64,000 nt of DNA, taken from the NCBI GenBank assembly GCA_965199845.1, contig CBDATZ010000017.1:1-64000 (forward strand). The letters are read 5' to 3'. Shown here one piece after another: positions 18,193 through 28,384 of this stretch. This DNA comes from Ilyomonas sp965199845 (GTDB lineage Bacteria; Bacteroidota; Bacteroidia; Chitinophagales; Chitinophagaceae). Numbering within the stretch: the stretch's first letter is position 1; each line of letters opens with the position of its first letter. The notes under the pieces are model-generated. The model was not told where the DNA came from. It saw only the letters and a list, made by a program, of their open reading frames with translations, and made no database searches. The position numbers and the translations under genes are program-made.

Positions 18193-20442
18193 TTATTGCG
18201 TAGTAAACGTAATAGGTTTATCCTTACTAATCACAGAAATACCGGCATCAATATATTGACCGCCAACTGTTTGTTTGCATGAAACAGCAATTACATTTTT
18301 ACCATTTGATACAAGTGCCGTTTTACTTTCTTTTGTCATCGGAAACACGCTGTATCCGGAAGTGGCGCCTTTAATCGAAGCCGCCTTTATTCCATTTATA
18401 TACACTTCTGCATCTTCATCGTGGTGCATATACAATACAAGATCGTCGCGGTTAATTTTACTTATATCGCCTAAAGTAAATTCTTGTCTTATCCAGGTGT
18501 TCTTAGTATCCCACACCGTCTTTACATGACTGCCGGGCGTAAAACTGGTACCAAATCCGGCTTCACCCGTTTTCCATGCCGAATCTGTAAACGTTGTTCT
18601 ATACCAGTTGCCGGCAGGTTCGGTTAAGGTGTATTTCCACATCCTGGCGTTCTTTTCTGATACTGGCAAAATATCGCTGATATACATCTGGTCGTTGATG
18701 ACTTTTGTATTTGATGACCGTATGGTTTCAACAGGTCCTTTACTAATTGCTCTGTCATAAGTCAGCAAACCATTCAGCTCTACTTCCACATCTGTTATCT
18801 CTGTATATACGGCTGCGCTCAATCCTTTATTTGTTTTATATAAAACAAGATCATTGGCAAATTCATCGTAAAGATTTGTATAGTCTTTTTGATTATCTAT
18901 CATGATATAAGTAGGACCTGATTTCCAGATGTGACCAGGTATAATATAACCAATGCCGCCATATTCGCCGCAGGCTAATACCTGTGTTGTGCTGTAAGGC
19001 GCCGCAGGCGGCGGGTAACTGTGAATGTCTAAGTAATCACCGGCACCGAAATGCTCACCACCACTTGCCTGGTTTATCAGGCGTGAAGAATCAAGACGGC
19101 GAACCATATTTACCAAACCAACTGTATTATGCTGACCCTGACCTTCATTAAACACATCCCAGGTTACAATACACGGCGAGTTAAAATGTGTTTTTATCAT
19201 GCGTGTTAATTCTGATGCATATGCAACCGTATCAACCGGTGGTGTATGTTCGGTATAAGAGTTTGCCGAAGGCATATCCTGCCATACCAGCAAGCCCAGT
19301 TTATCTGCCCAGTAATACCAGCGGTAAGGCTCTACTTTAATATGCTTGCGAACCATATTAAACCCATAGTTCTTTATCATCTGCAGGTCGTATTGCAAGG
19401 CTTCATCGGTTGGCGCTGTATAGCCGCCATCAGGCCAAAATCCTTGGTCGAGTGGCCCGATTTCAAAGAGGAATTTATTGTTTAAAAACAGCTTCTTAAA
19501 ACCGCCTTCATCACCAACAGAAATCTTACGCATTCCAAAATAACTGTTGATAGCATCTACATTCTTGGCTCCGTTTTTTAAAGCAATTGTAAGACCGTAT
19601 AAGAAAGGATGATCCGGCGACCAAAGCTTCGCATTCGCCACCGGTATGCTGATTTCTGTATTTGGTTTTGCCGATACCGTTTTGATAACTGCATTGCTGT
19701 CTTTTACGCTAATTGATACTGTATAGTTAGCGGCGGCTTCTGTATTTACGGTAAGCCGCAATACGGAATGATCAATATCGGGTATCATCTTAATATCATC
19801 AATATGCACGGCAGCTACCGGTTCAAGCCAAACGGTTTGCCAGATGCCTGTTACTGATGTGTACATGATGCCTTGCGGATGCAATGTTTGCTTGCCTCTG
19901 GGGAAACCACCTGCATCAGTCGGGTCGAATACTTTTACTGTTATTACCTGTTCGCCAGCCGCTTTTAAAGCTTGCGTAATGTCGATGCTGAAAGAATCGT
20001 AGCTGCCGGTATGAACGCCTACGCTTTTACCGTTAATAAAGATTTCCGATTCATAATCTATCGCACCAAAATGAAGTAAAACGTGTTCTCCTTTCCAGGA
20101 AGCAGGTATGGTAAATTTGCGACGATACCACAAGCGATCGTGGTGTTCCATCACACCCGAAAGTGCAGACTCAACCGGAAAGGGAACCAATATTTTACCT
20201 GATAAATTTCCATTGGGCATCGCTTCATTTTCTGCAGCCGGCTGGTATTGCCAAAGCCCGTTCAGGTTCATTCATTTTGTACGCTCCATTTGCGGTCTTG
20301 GATATTCCGGCAAAACATTTTCGGGCTTTACGTCCTGCGAAAATTTTGTCATTAAGACCGCTTTTTTAGGTTGCCATGATTGAGCAAATAAAAAGGACGG
20401 CAACAAGACAATAATAATAAATAGAATGTTTTTGGTTTTCAT
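18193..20442 (-). pseudogene. Glycoside hydrolase family 2 gene with in-frame TGA after the signal-peptide segment
   Basis: The full frame starts at an ATG at 20442 with a signal peptide (MKTKNILFIIIVLLPSFLFA) and reads 56 codons to ...YPRPQMERTK. It then meets TGA at 20272-20274 and continues in the same frame with MNLNGLWQYQP for 692 more codons. GH2 relatives normally have a tryptophan here (K-W-M-N-L-N-G-L-W), so TGG has become TGA. Both catalytic glutamates remain, in TWDVFNEGQGQ and ACGEYGG. Sugar-binding, immunoglobulin and TIM-barrel domains are followed by an extra C-terminal jelly roll. If the stop is real, the enzyme lacks its export signal unless translation reinitiates at the adjacent ATG, in which case it would stay in the cytosol. 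Confidence 0.85.
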
Positions 20443-20635
20443 ATAAATAGATAATATTGATGTTGCTTTAACCAGCTTATACCTGTACCGGAGAATAGCC
20501 AGCAGACAGGCAATGCAAGTCTTTACAAAACAACAATTATTTTATTAATGAATTTATTATTGTTCTGCTGCCTTTTATATTTCTGTAATCAGTTCTATAT
20601 AAACATGAAGCAAAACCAATTGTTCCTTTTGCATT

Positions 20636-22456
20636 TTACCGGATCAATACAACCGTTCCTTTTTTTTGAATTTGTTGATTGGTATCTAATGTGCAGGATA
20701 ATGTCCAGATATAAGTTCCTGCCGATTGTAATTGCCCGTTAAATGCGCCATCCCAGCCTTTACCGGCAATCTTGCTTTCAAATAATTTTTGTCCCCAGCG
20801 ATTGAAAACAACAAACAGATAGTCAATAGCAGTACCCAATACAATAGGTTTGAAGACTTCATTTTTTCCATCATTATCAGGCGTAAAAGCAGTCGGTATT
20901 ACAACGCCTTTCGATATTACTTTTACAGTAACAGTATCCGATGCTAAACAAGCATCTTTGGATTGTACGCTTACGGTGTATAAAGTCGTTGCAACCGGGC
21001 TTGCAACCGGATTTAAAATCCGGTTATTACTTAATCCGGATGCCGGACTCCATACAACATTATTAATTGTACCTGTTGTTACAGCATTCAACTGAAAATC
21101 GCTTCCATAATCTATTGACACAAATGCGCCCGCATCTACAGTAGGTAAAGAAAAACGGGGCAGACTGATTGCATTACTAACAGCGCTATTTACAGCCGCA
21201 CAACTTTCCTTGTTAGTGAGCAAACAGCTTACTGTATCTCCATTTGAGAGTGTATTGATTGTAAAAGTATCGCTGTTTATTCCCGCTTCGTTCCCGTTAA
21301 CGAGCCATTGATAAAGAGGAGAATCGCCACCGGCGATGGCTGTTGCTGTAAACGTAACAGGTGAGTTGCCACATATACGGCTGGCAGAAGCTGCAATAGA
21401 AACCGAGGGCGGAAATAAAGTTGATATGGTAACTGCTACACTATCGGTTGACGTGCAGCCTGATGAATCAGACAGTGAAGTTTGCACATAATATGTCCGG
21501 GTAATATCAGCATTTGTTGTATTGGGAATATCAACAGTCGGGTTGGCTATGGTTGATGAATTCAACCCTTCAGCGGGCGACCATTGATAAGTGTAATCTG
21601 TATTTGCCTGAGAACCGATTTCAACTGTTTGCCCGGCACAAATCCTTTTATCAGTACCTGCATCAAAAGAAGGAACATTGGTATAAATCACTACATTTTT
21701 TATGGAATGATTGTCATAATTTCCGCCTGTTCCGGAAGTAAAACCGAGATAACCGGATAAATTGAGTTGCTGAAAACCGGTGAGGTAAAGTTTGTTATTT
21801 ACAGACACCGTAATATTGCCCGCATCGTAAGTGATCGTTGCATGATTATAATTATCTGACCGTATAAAAGATAAAGCTCCGTTACTATTGTCAAGTGTAG
21901 GCTGAGACGAGCATTCGCCATAACCTGTTCCCCAACGCAATTCAATTTTTGGTACGGCAAACGAATGATTATCTGAACAGTTATTATACGTATCGAATAC
22001 TACTTTCAATCCATTTGATGTGGCCGGAATGCCAACGCCTTCACCACTTACAAAGCTTGTTGGCGGCACATCCAGAAAACAAAATGCAATGCCATCTGCT
22101 GCTGTGCCGTCAAATATTCTAAAGTCAAATTCCGCTTTCCATTTATTGCATTTCGACAGGTTAATAGGTTGGTTAAAAAAAGCGCTTCCGGTTTCGCTGT
22201 TATGTGTATCGCACAGAATGATTTCAGAATTATCAGTATTCTTAATATTCCCAACCCTTGCGCTGCCGGTAAGGTTCCAGCCTGCCGTATTTACAGGCGT
22301 TCCCTGCAATTGTGCAAATATGAAAGCCTGGCAAAAACCAGGTTGACAATATAACAAACCGGACAATATAACGAGGACTGCGATACGATAACGCTTAACC
22401 CATTTCTTATTGCGACGCAGAAATATTTTAAAGTAAAGAAAGCTATGTAATGGCAC
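20636..22456 (-). CDS. Secreted L-type lectin-domain protein with T9SS type B (CHU_C) sorting domain
   Basis: A 606-residue surface protein. A signal segment (residues about 22-43, IAVLVILSGLLYCQPGFCQA) precedes an L-type lectin-like jelly roll (FDFRIFDGTAADGIAFCFLD ... LSGYLGFTSGTGG), then immunoglobulin/PKD-like modules (SIAASASRICGNSPVTFTA), and finally a CHU_C domain (PTAFTPDNDGKNEVFKP ... FNRWGQKLFES ... GTYIW). That last domain directs type IX secretion and surface attachment and is absent outside Bacteroidota. The likely role is glycan binding or adhesion. The start could be internal at the second methionine-like codon, since the first 20 residues are very basic. Confidence 0.88.
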   Translation of the reverse strand: MPLHSFLYFKIFLRRNKKWVKRYRIAVLVILSGLLYCQPGFCQAFIFAQLQGTPVNTAGWNLTGSARVGNIKNTDNSEIILCDTHNSETGSAFFNQPINLSKCNKWKAEFDFRIFDGTAADGIAFCFLDVPPTSFVSGEGVGIPATSNGLKVVFDTYNNCSDNHSFAVPKIELRWGTGYGECSSQPTLDNSNGALSFIRSDNYNHATITYDAGNITVSVNNKLYLTGFQQLNLSGYLGFTSGTGGNYDNHSIKNVVIYTNVPSFDAGTDKRICAGQTVEIGSQANTDYTYQWSPAEGLNSSTIANPTVDIPNTTNADITRTYYVQTSLSDSSGCTSTDSVAVTISTLFPPSVSIAASASRICGNSPVTFTATAIAGGDSPLYQWLVNGNEAGINSDTFTINTLSNGDTVSCLLTNKESCAAVNSAVSNAISLPRFSLPTVDAGAFVSIDYGSDFQLNAVTTGTINNVVWSPASGLSNNRILNPVASPVATTLYTVSVQSKDACLASDTVTVKVISKGVVIPTAFTPDNDGKNEVFKPIVLGTAIDYLFVVFNRWGQKLFESKIAGKGWDGAFNGQLQSAGTYIWTLSCTLDTNQQIQKKGTVVLIR

Positions 22457-22954
22457 TGCCGATTTTTAGATAAATGTAGTTGAGGATGGTTGAATTAAAA
22501 GAATTAGTTACGACTTTTCTGAATGATATTATATGTATTACCTGTATTGATTTTAAACCATAGGTTATGAATTTGTACTTTACTTATTCATATCAAATAG
22601 CGGGAGTTGATTCAATTCATTTTAATCAATACCCAAGATGAGTGTATTATTCATCCATCTCTGTAAGTAGCAGCTTTTATTTTCAACATGATTATAACCT
22701 GCGGATGCGCTAATAACCAAAACGAATGCACAAAATATAAATTAATAAACGGAGCTAAAAAAGACAAACGCCTCAGTTGTAAGTTCTTAGCCGTTGCGAA
22801 CTTTTGCCTGTTTAAATTGAAGGTTGCATAACAATAATCGCGGCATAGATAATGGGATAGAAGTATCTCAATTTGAATTATATCACTTCTTATTTTCATT
22901 CAGACATCTGGCTTACACACACCACCAATTTTCTTATCAATAAAACAAATACCT
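22457..22954. other. Divergent intergenic region, no gene recognised
   Basis: About 500 bases between two divergent starts (lectin protein and catalase). A short minus-strand frame at 22651-22899 lacks coding character and was not accepted. The promoters of both neighbours should be here, but no clear TAnnTTTG box was found. Confidence 0.5.
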
Positions 22955-23857
22955 ATGATTTTAAGACAAGATCGTCTCTTGCACGAATTGCCGACACCAA
23001 CCAATCCATCTCCTAATGATGCGGCTGCCGTACAGGAATTGCTGGGCGGTAAGTTTGGTGAAATGTCAACGTTAATGAACTACACATTTCAGTCGTTTAA
23101 CTTTAGAGGACGCAACAGGCTGCGACCTTTTTATGATGTGATTGCCAGTATTGCGGGCGAAGAATACGGACATATTGAGTTGGTAGCTTATGCGATTAAC
23201 CTGTTATTAACCGGAACTACAAAACGCGGTCATGACCCCGAGCCGGGACCTCTTAAGGATGTAGTAGATGCCCGTAATGTGCATCATTTTATTGCCAGCG
23301 GCCAGCAGGCGCTTCCTATGGATTCGATGGGGCATTTCTGGACAGGACAAAATGTGTTCAGCAGTGGCAATTTGAAACTTGATCTGCTGCATAACTTCTT
23401 CCTGGAATGTGGTGCGCGTGGAAATAAAATGCGGGTATATGAAATGGTAACTGACCCAACGGCAAGAGAACTGGTTGGTTATTTACTGGTTCGCGGCGGT
23501 TTGCATGTGGTTGCGTATGCGCGTGCATTGGAGCATCTTACGGGTGTGAATGTTACGAAGCTTGTGCCTGTGCCCGAACTTAGCAATAAAGCTTTTCCGG
23601 AAGCAAAAAAACTGGAAGCTAAAGGACAGCATTTAAAACTGTACACATTCAGTCAAAGCGATTATCAGCGTGTGGGTGAAGTATGGAATGGTTTTCATCC
23701 GGAAGACGGGCAACCTTTGGAAGTGGTATTTGGTGCGCCAGAAGGATACAAAGTACCCGACCTGGAAGAAGAACCACAACTAAACTCACCAGGCGCAGAA
23801 GACTACGACCCGGGCATGTTCGCAGACATAGCTAAAAAGATGGGAATCAAAGTATAA
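22955..23857 (+). CDS. Manganese catalase family protein
   Basis: A 300-residue dimanganese (non-haem) catalase that decomposes hydrogen peroxide. The metal ligands of the ferritin-like four-helix bundle are visible: Glu in GGKFGEMSTLMNYTFQSFNF, Glu and His in ASIAGEEYGHIELVA, Glu in NFFLECGARGNKM and His in RGGLHVVAYARALE. The length is typical and no signal peptide is present. The gene stands alone with its own terminator, and the C-terminal tail (EDYDPGMFADIAKKMGIKV) is typical of the family. Confidence 0.93.
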   Translation: MILRQDRLLHELPTPTNPSPNDAAAVQELLGGKFGEMSTLMNYTFQSFNFRGRNRLRPFYDVIASIAGEEYGHIELVAYAINLLLTGTTKRGHDPEPGPLKDVVDARNVHHFIASGQQALPMDSMGHFWTGQNVFSSGNLKLDLLHNFFLECGARGNKMRVYEMVTDPTARELVGYLLVRGGLHVVAYARALEHLTGVNVTKLVPVPELSNKAFPEAKKLEAKGQHLKLYTFSQSDYQRVGEVWNGFHPEDGQPLEVVFGAPEGYKVPDLEEEPQLNSPGAEDYDPGMFADIAKKMGIKV

Positions 23858-23877
23858 TATTGTAATTTTTATCTTAT

Positions 23878-23910
23878 AAATCGCCTCCGTAAGAAGGCGA
23901 TTTATTTATC
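23878..23910 (+). terminator. Terminator of the manganese catalase gene
   Basis: A perfect 9-bp stem (23878-23886 with 23895-23903, 8-nt loop) is followed by a T-rich tail 20 bases after the stop codon. Confidence 0.8.
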
Positions 23911-24027
23911 TGTATAGTTACGTAAGTTGATACTTCTCCGCTTGCGGAAATTTATTATTTGCGTCTTTACAAAAGCGGCATTTCAGTCGAAAGAAAATAA
24001 TACAAAGAAGAAAAGAAGACAATGTTT

Positions 24028-24930
24028 TTATATCTTCTCAAACACAAGCCGGTAATGATCCATCACTTCTCTTTCAAAACAAACTTTATTAGGGCTGATC
24101 CTGAACACAGCTACCTGGTGCCTGAATTCTTTATCAAACAAAAACTTTGGAATGAGAGATGCGTATAAGGCATATTTATACAAGCTGAACTGCCTGAATT
24201 TTTTTCGCCAAAGTTTTATGGTTTGTATATAATCTAAACGGCCGCTGCTTTTCGAAATAAGTTTCATAAAAGGTGCCGCATTCTTTATTACCTGCTCATC
24301 GCCGTAAGGTAACCACGAACCTGGAAACTGTTTTACCATTAATGCTAAAGCGTATTCATTCGAATCTTTATCCGCATCAACACTGATATCTTCAAACTTG
24401 GGCATGTTTTTACTAAACACCATTGTCTGCATATAAAATCGTCCGCCAACAGGAAGCAGGCTGCTTACATTTTTAAAAAAATGTGTATAGATTTCATCCT
24501 GCTTGCCTGCCTGAAATTCTTCTACCGAACAGAAATGCTCAAGACCACCAATACAAGTTACGGCATCAAAAGTTCCGAACGTGTCAGGCTTTATAGTGCG
24601 GCAATCCATAATTTTTACATCAAGCCCGTTCTTTACATCTGCTTCTGCCTGGCCGGTAGATAAAGTAACACCGATTCCTTTAGCGCCTAACTGCCTGATG
24701 TAGTTTAAAAAAGGTCCCCAGCCACATGCCATATCCAGCACTTTGGAGTCTTTCGCTATATGCAGACTGTCTGCAATAAACTTGTGTTTTTGCTTTTGCC
24801 CTTCTTCAAGAGTCATATTAAAATCGCCATCAAACCTGGCGCCGCTGTAATCTGCCATTTCTCCAAAGCTGAGCCTGAAGATATTATCAATAGTCGTGTA
24901 TGTAAAATCTAAATCCTGCTTGTCAGCCAT
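24028..24930 (-). CDS. Cyclopropane-fatty-acid synthase-like SAM methyltransferase
   Basis: A 300-residue class I methyltransferase of the CFA/mycolic acid synthase group. The SAM site is VLDMACGWGPFLNYIRQLG, followed by GVTLSTGQAEAD and GGLEHFCSVEEF, typical of enzymes that add a methylene or methyl group to unsaturated acyl chains of phospholipids. It lies 22 bases downstream of a fatty acid desaturase in the same orientation. The pair could make and then modify a double bond, which is inference. It is shorter than full CFA synthases, resembling the MmaA-type core. Methylation of another lipid or small molecule cannot be excluded. Confidence 0.82.
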   Translation of the reverse strand: MADKQDLDFTYTTIDNIFRLSFGEMADYSGARFDGDFNMTLEEGQKQKHKFIADSLHIAKDSKVLDMACGWGPFLNYIRQLGAKGIGVTLSTGQAEADVKNGLDVKIMDCRTIKPDTFGTFDAVTCIGGLEHFCSVEEFQAGKQDEIYTHFFKNVSSLLPVGGRFYMQTMVFSKNMPKFEDISVDADKDSNEYALALMVKQFPGSWLPYGDEQVIKNAAPFMKLISKSSGRLDYIQTIKLWRKKFRQFSLYKYALYASLIPKFLFDKEFRHQVAVFRISPNKVCFEREVMDHYRLVFEKI

Positions 24931-24952
24931 ACTTATATGTTTGGTAATAAGA

Positions 24953-26050
24953 TTATAATGAAGGCGTTATAACCGGCGCTCTGCCAAGGGTTTTCAGAAA
25001 CCGGATGTGAGAACCGATCGCTCCAATGAATGTGCTGCTTTCGTTATACCGGAGATGATAATCTGCCGCCGTTTGCTTTACAATTTCAGAGATTTTTTTA
25101 TAATGCACATGGCAAACTCTGGGATATAAATGATGTTCTATCTGGAAGTTGAGACCACCACAAAGAAAATTTAATAGATTGTTGTTGCGGCCAAAATCGG
25201 CAGTCGTATATAACTGGTGAACCGCCCAAGTATTTTCCATAGTTCCTGTAAGATTCGGCAGTGGGAAATCGGTTTCTTCTACTACATGTGCCAGCATAAA
25301 AACGATAGCCATCGTTAATCCCTGAACGAGGTGCATAACAATAAAACCAATCAAAATCTGCCACCATAAAGCTTTGATAAAAACAAAAGGAATAACGATA
25401 AAGAGCGTATAATAAATAGCTTTTGATAGAAATAAAATTACATATTCAACCGCCGGATGCGTTTTGTTATCATAATTGCCAATTTCTTTTTTAAAGAACT
25501 TAATATAGTCTTTTATAAAAACCCACATGAGAGAAGCTAAACTGTAAAAGAAGAAAGCATACCAGTATTGATGACGATGCACTTTACGTAGTTTTTGATT
25601 GGGCGACATGCGTAATAAAGAAAGAAGCTGGATATCTTCATCGTGCCCGTCTATATTGGTATAAGTATGATGTACAATGTTATGCGTGATGTTCCAGACA
25701 TAACTGTTGGCGCCGATTACATTGAATGTATAACCCAATATTTTGTTTACTGTTTTGTTAGCAGACAGAGAACCATGCACGGCATCGTGCGAAATATTAA
25801 GCCCAATAAAAGCCGTAAAAAAGCCGAGAATGATCCATAACAAAAATTGCACAGGCACAGACAAATCTGCTACTACAAGAAGCAGGTAAGAAGCAATAAA
25901 AACGGCCGGGTAAAATATCACTTTAAACATCATTACCCAATTGCCTTTTTTTGAAAGATTGTTAACTATAAAATAGTCATCTACTTTTTTATTTAATGTA
26001 GTATAGAAGTCGGACTCTCTGGTTTTTGAAAATTTGATTTTAACTGTCAA
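24953..26050 (-). CDS. Membrane fatty acid desaturase
   Basis: A 365-residue integral membrane di-iron desaturase. The three histidine boxes are present: HDAVHG, HNIVHHTYTNIDGHDED and the C-terminal QIEHHLYP. The Q in the last box is typical of front-end or linoleoyl-CoA/delta-6-like desaturases. About four transmembrane helices are visible (FKVIFYPAVFIASYLLLVVA, FLLWIILGFFTAFIGLN, YTLFIVIPFVFIKAL and the following segment). It would introduce a double bond into membrane acyl chains and needs a ferredoxin or cytochrome b5-like donor not encoded nearby. It is probably transcribed with the methyltransferase that follows. Confidence 0.9.
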   Translation of the reverse strand: MTVKIKFSKTRESDFYTTLNKKVDDYFIVNNLSKKGNWVMMFKVIFYPAVFIASYLLLVVADLSVPVQFLLWIILGFFTAFIGLNISHDAVHGSLSANKTVNKILGYTFNVIGANSYVWNITHNIVHHTYTNIDGHDEDIQLLSLLRMSPNQKLRKVHRHQYWYAFFFYSLASLMWVFIKDYIKFFKKEIGNYDNKTHPAVEYVILFLSKAIYYTLFIVIPFVFIKALWWQILIGFIVMHLVQGLTMAIVFMLAHVVEETDFPLPNLTGTMENTWAVHQLYTTADFGRNNNLLNFLCGGLNFQIEHHLYPRVCHVHYKKISEIVKQTAADYHLRYNESSTFIGAIGSHIRFLKTLGRAPVITPSL

Positions 26051-26435
26051 ACGATGAAATTTTAAGTAGATGATAAAACGTCCGGTTACATGATAATAAC
26101 CGGTTGTAATTTTCCTAAGATAACAATATTAATTTGTAAGTGTTTGTTAATGGCTGCTTTCAGTAATAAATTCTATATGTTTTGTTCTCATAGCAATTGT
26201 ATGATTTCACAAGCGCAGCTTACATTACAACGCGTTTATTGATGCATAAAAAAAATCAAAGTTCACAGTCAAGAGTTATTGCATTTAACTATCAAACTTG
26301 TTGTTTTATTATACCATTACCCGCAATTATAACAGAGCTTGTTACTTATTACATCTACCTTTAAAATTCTGAATTAATAGTTTTTTTAAACAACTTTCAG
26401 AAGGTTTATTTACCACACTTAATATCCACATTATA
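26051..26435. other. Divergent intergenic region, no gene seen
   Basis: About 385 AT-rich bases separate the desaturase start (minus) and GH130 start (plus). A near-consensus -7 element (TACCTTTA, around 26356) lies upstream of GH130 but no matching -33 TTG was found at the right spacing. Nothing else was recognised. Confidence 0.45.
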
Positions 26436-27893
26436 ATGACACCAACCGTAAGCAGGAGCTCTGTAAAGCTCGCGCCCGATTATACAAGAGTAATACCGCG
26501 ATTTTTCAATACAGGCAATGAACGTTCACAACTACTGATACATAACATTCTGCAAATGGATGATAAAGAGGCAGACGATCTTTTGACTGATATTCTGGCT
26601 GAGTTTTCGAGTCGTTACAGAAATATAAAAAGTATTTTTTTGAAGCATTTTTCTTTAATCCAATATCTGTTAGAAGGTGATACTATTAATACCATAACAG
26701 AAAAGAAAAAGCTTCTTACCGGTGCTTATTTTACCATGGAATATTCGATAGAAGCTGCGGCTTTATTCAATCCGTCTATGGTAGAAGATTTTGACCAAAG
26801 CGATACCGCGAACGGACAGAAGAATGTTATTGTAAGCTTTAGAGCTACGGGTGAAAGTCATATTTCATCAGTCATATTTAAAAAAGGAAAACTGGGTAAA
26901 AACGGCACTATTCATTTTGAAACTTCCGGCAGGTTTATGCAGGAAGGAACCGTTATTCAACGGGAAAAAGGCAATAAAGAATTTTTTGAAAATGCACTTC
27001 TGGAAATGAAGTTACCTGAAGACATCTGCCACAATATTTTAAACCAGTTAGGCAATTCCTTCTCGTATAAAGAAATAGAAATTGCACTGAAAAATGCTAT
27101 GCCGGCAATACAATCGAAGGAAGAAAGGAGAATGAAGCACGACATTCTTACCCTGGTAAATACGAGTTATGAACTGCAATTTTCTCCGGATTCTTTGTTA
27201 TCGGAACGTGTAATTTTTCCGGTAACGCGTATTGAAAAAAATGGTATCGAAGATGCCAGGTTTGTGAAGTTTGAAGAAGACGACGGCACGTTTAATTATA
27301 TAGCTACCTATACTGCTTATGACGGGTCTTCTATTTTACCACAACTGATTATAACAAAAGATTTTTGCCACTTTAAAATATCTCCTTTGCATGGTAAAGC
27401 CGCTATTAATAAAAATCTGGCTTTGTTTCCCAGAAAAGTGAACGGACAATATGTAATGTTGTCGCGTATTGATGGTATCAATAATTACATCATGTTTTCA
27501 GACGATATTTTTGTGTGGGATGAAGCTATCTTATTACAACAGCCAAAATATCCGTGGGAGTTTGTGCAAATAGGAAATGCCGGCTCGCCCATAGAGACAG
27601 AAAAGGGCTGGCTGGTAATAACGCATGGTGTAGGACCGATGCGTAAATATTGCTTAGGTGCAAGCTTATTTGATCTCAACAATCCGATGATAGAATTAGG
27701 ACGATTGCAGGAACCATTGTTAGTGCCAAATGAAGATGAAAGAGATGGTTATGTACCGAATGTTGTGTACTCATGCGGTTCTTTAATTCATGGCGATAAA
27801 TTGATTATTCCTTACGCCGTGTCAGATTATGCTTCCTCTTTCGCTTCCGTTCCTCTTAAAGATTTGCTGGATGAAGTCTTGAAAAGTAATTAG
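26436..27893 (+). CDS. Glycoside hydrolase family 130 protein (beta-mannoside phosphorylase type)
   Basis: A 485-residue cytosolic protein. An all-alpha N-terminal region of about 120 residues precedes a five-bladed propeller with the GH130 hallmark GIEDARFVKF, whose aspartate is the proton donor, plus IPVTRIEKNG-like and PWEFVQIGNAGSPIETEKGWL segments. GH130 enzymes phosphorolyse or hydrolyse beta-1,2- or beta-1,4-mannosides. The extended N-terminus resembles the longer clade often encoded next to glycosyltransferases. Here a three-gene GT4/six-hairpin operon faces it 1.9 kb away, suggesting one pathway. A second, decayed copy of its 3' end lies at 29695-29775. Confidence 0.87.
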   Translation: MTPTVSRSSVKLAPDYTRVIPRFFNTGNERSQLLIHNILQMDDKEADDLLTDILAEFSSRYRNIKSIFLKHFSLIQYLLEGDTINTITEKKKLLTGAYFTMEYSIEAAALFNPSMVEDFDQSDTANGQKNVIVSFRATGESHISSVIFKKGKLGKNGTIHFETSGRFMQEGTVIQREKGNKEFFENALLEMKLPEDICHNILNQLGNSFSYKEIEIALKNAMPAIQSKEERRMKHDILTLVNTSYELQFSPDSLLSERVIFPVTRIEKNGIEDARFVKFEEDDGTFNYIATYTAYDGSSILPQLIITKDFCHFKISPLHGKAAINKNLALFPRKVNGQYVMLSRIDGINNYIMFSDDIFVWDEAILLQQPKYPWEFVQIGNAGSPIETEKGWLVITHGVGPMRKYCLGASLFDLNNPMIELGRLQEPLLVPNEDERDGYVPNVVYSCGSLIHGDKLIIPYAVSDYASSFASVPLKDLLDEVLKSN

Positions 27894-27920
27894 AGAATTT
27901 TTCATTTATATTAGGGTATC

Positions 27921-27951
27921 CATTCTTCATACTTCTTTTAAGTATAGAATG
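27921..27951. terminator. Possible hairpin between convergent genes
   Basis: An imperfect stem (27921-27926 with 27946-27951, and 27929-27934 with 27940-27945) lies between the convergent GH130 and NTF2-like genes. It has no clean T run, so termination activity is only plausible. Confidence 0.4.
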
Positions 27952-27991
27952 AGTAAACTTTCGCCGTTACCTTTTTCATTAGAAAGTATAC

Positions 27992-28324
27992 TTATACCAT
28001 TTTCAGGTATTCAATTTTCTGTTCTTTCAATATAAAATGGTGTACGATAATTAAAGGACTCTCGGGAAAATCGCCGGTACATTGAGCGTTCACAACAAAG
28101 CCTTCTTTGTCTTTCAAAGCCTTTACTATCTTGAAAGAGATGTTATAAGCTGTGTTTATATTTGAACGCCACTGTTCAATCGCGTTAAGACCTTCGTATG
28201 TTTTCTCTTCGTCAACCACGGTGGCGTGTTCGGCAAAAAGTTTTAAGAGCTTTGCCTGATTATTTGTGTTGCTATATTCAAAATAATCCGCAATTGATTG
28301 TTCTAACTGATAAGCTGATGTCAT
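27992..28324 (-). CDS. NTF2-like / SnoaL-like small protein
   Basis: A 110-residue protein with the NTF2-like cone fold pattern: an N-terminal helix pair (QLEQSIADYFEYSNTNNQAK), a central GLNAIEQWRSNINTAYN stretch and C-terminal strands (VNAQCTGDFPESPLIIVHHF). Proteins of this type act as small hydrolases, isomerases or ligand-binding domains, and the substrate is not predictable. It sits in the roughly 1.8-kb segment between GH130 and its relic tail, together with a SLAC1-family channel, and may have arrived with it. Confidence 0.72.
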   Translation of the reverse strand: MTSAYQLEQSIADYFEYSNTNNQAKLLKLFAEHATVVDEEKTYEGLNAIEQWRSNINTAYNISFKIVKALKDKEGFVVNAQCTGDFPESPLIIVHHFILKEQKIEYLKMV

Positions 28325-28384
28325 TGATTGTTATTTTTTACTTCAATTGAAATTGTTGCTTTACTAATTTTATTTAATTGAACC

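Noticed and set aside
22651..22899. 82-residue minus-strand frame
   Set aside because: Composition looks like translated non-coding AT-rich DNA, and no start signal or family is visible.
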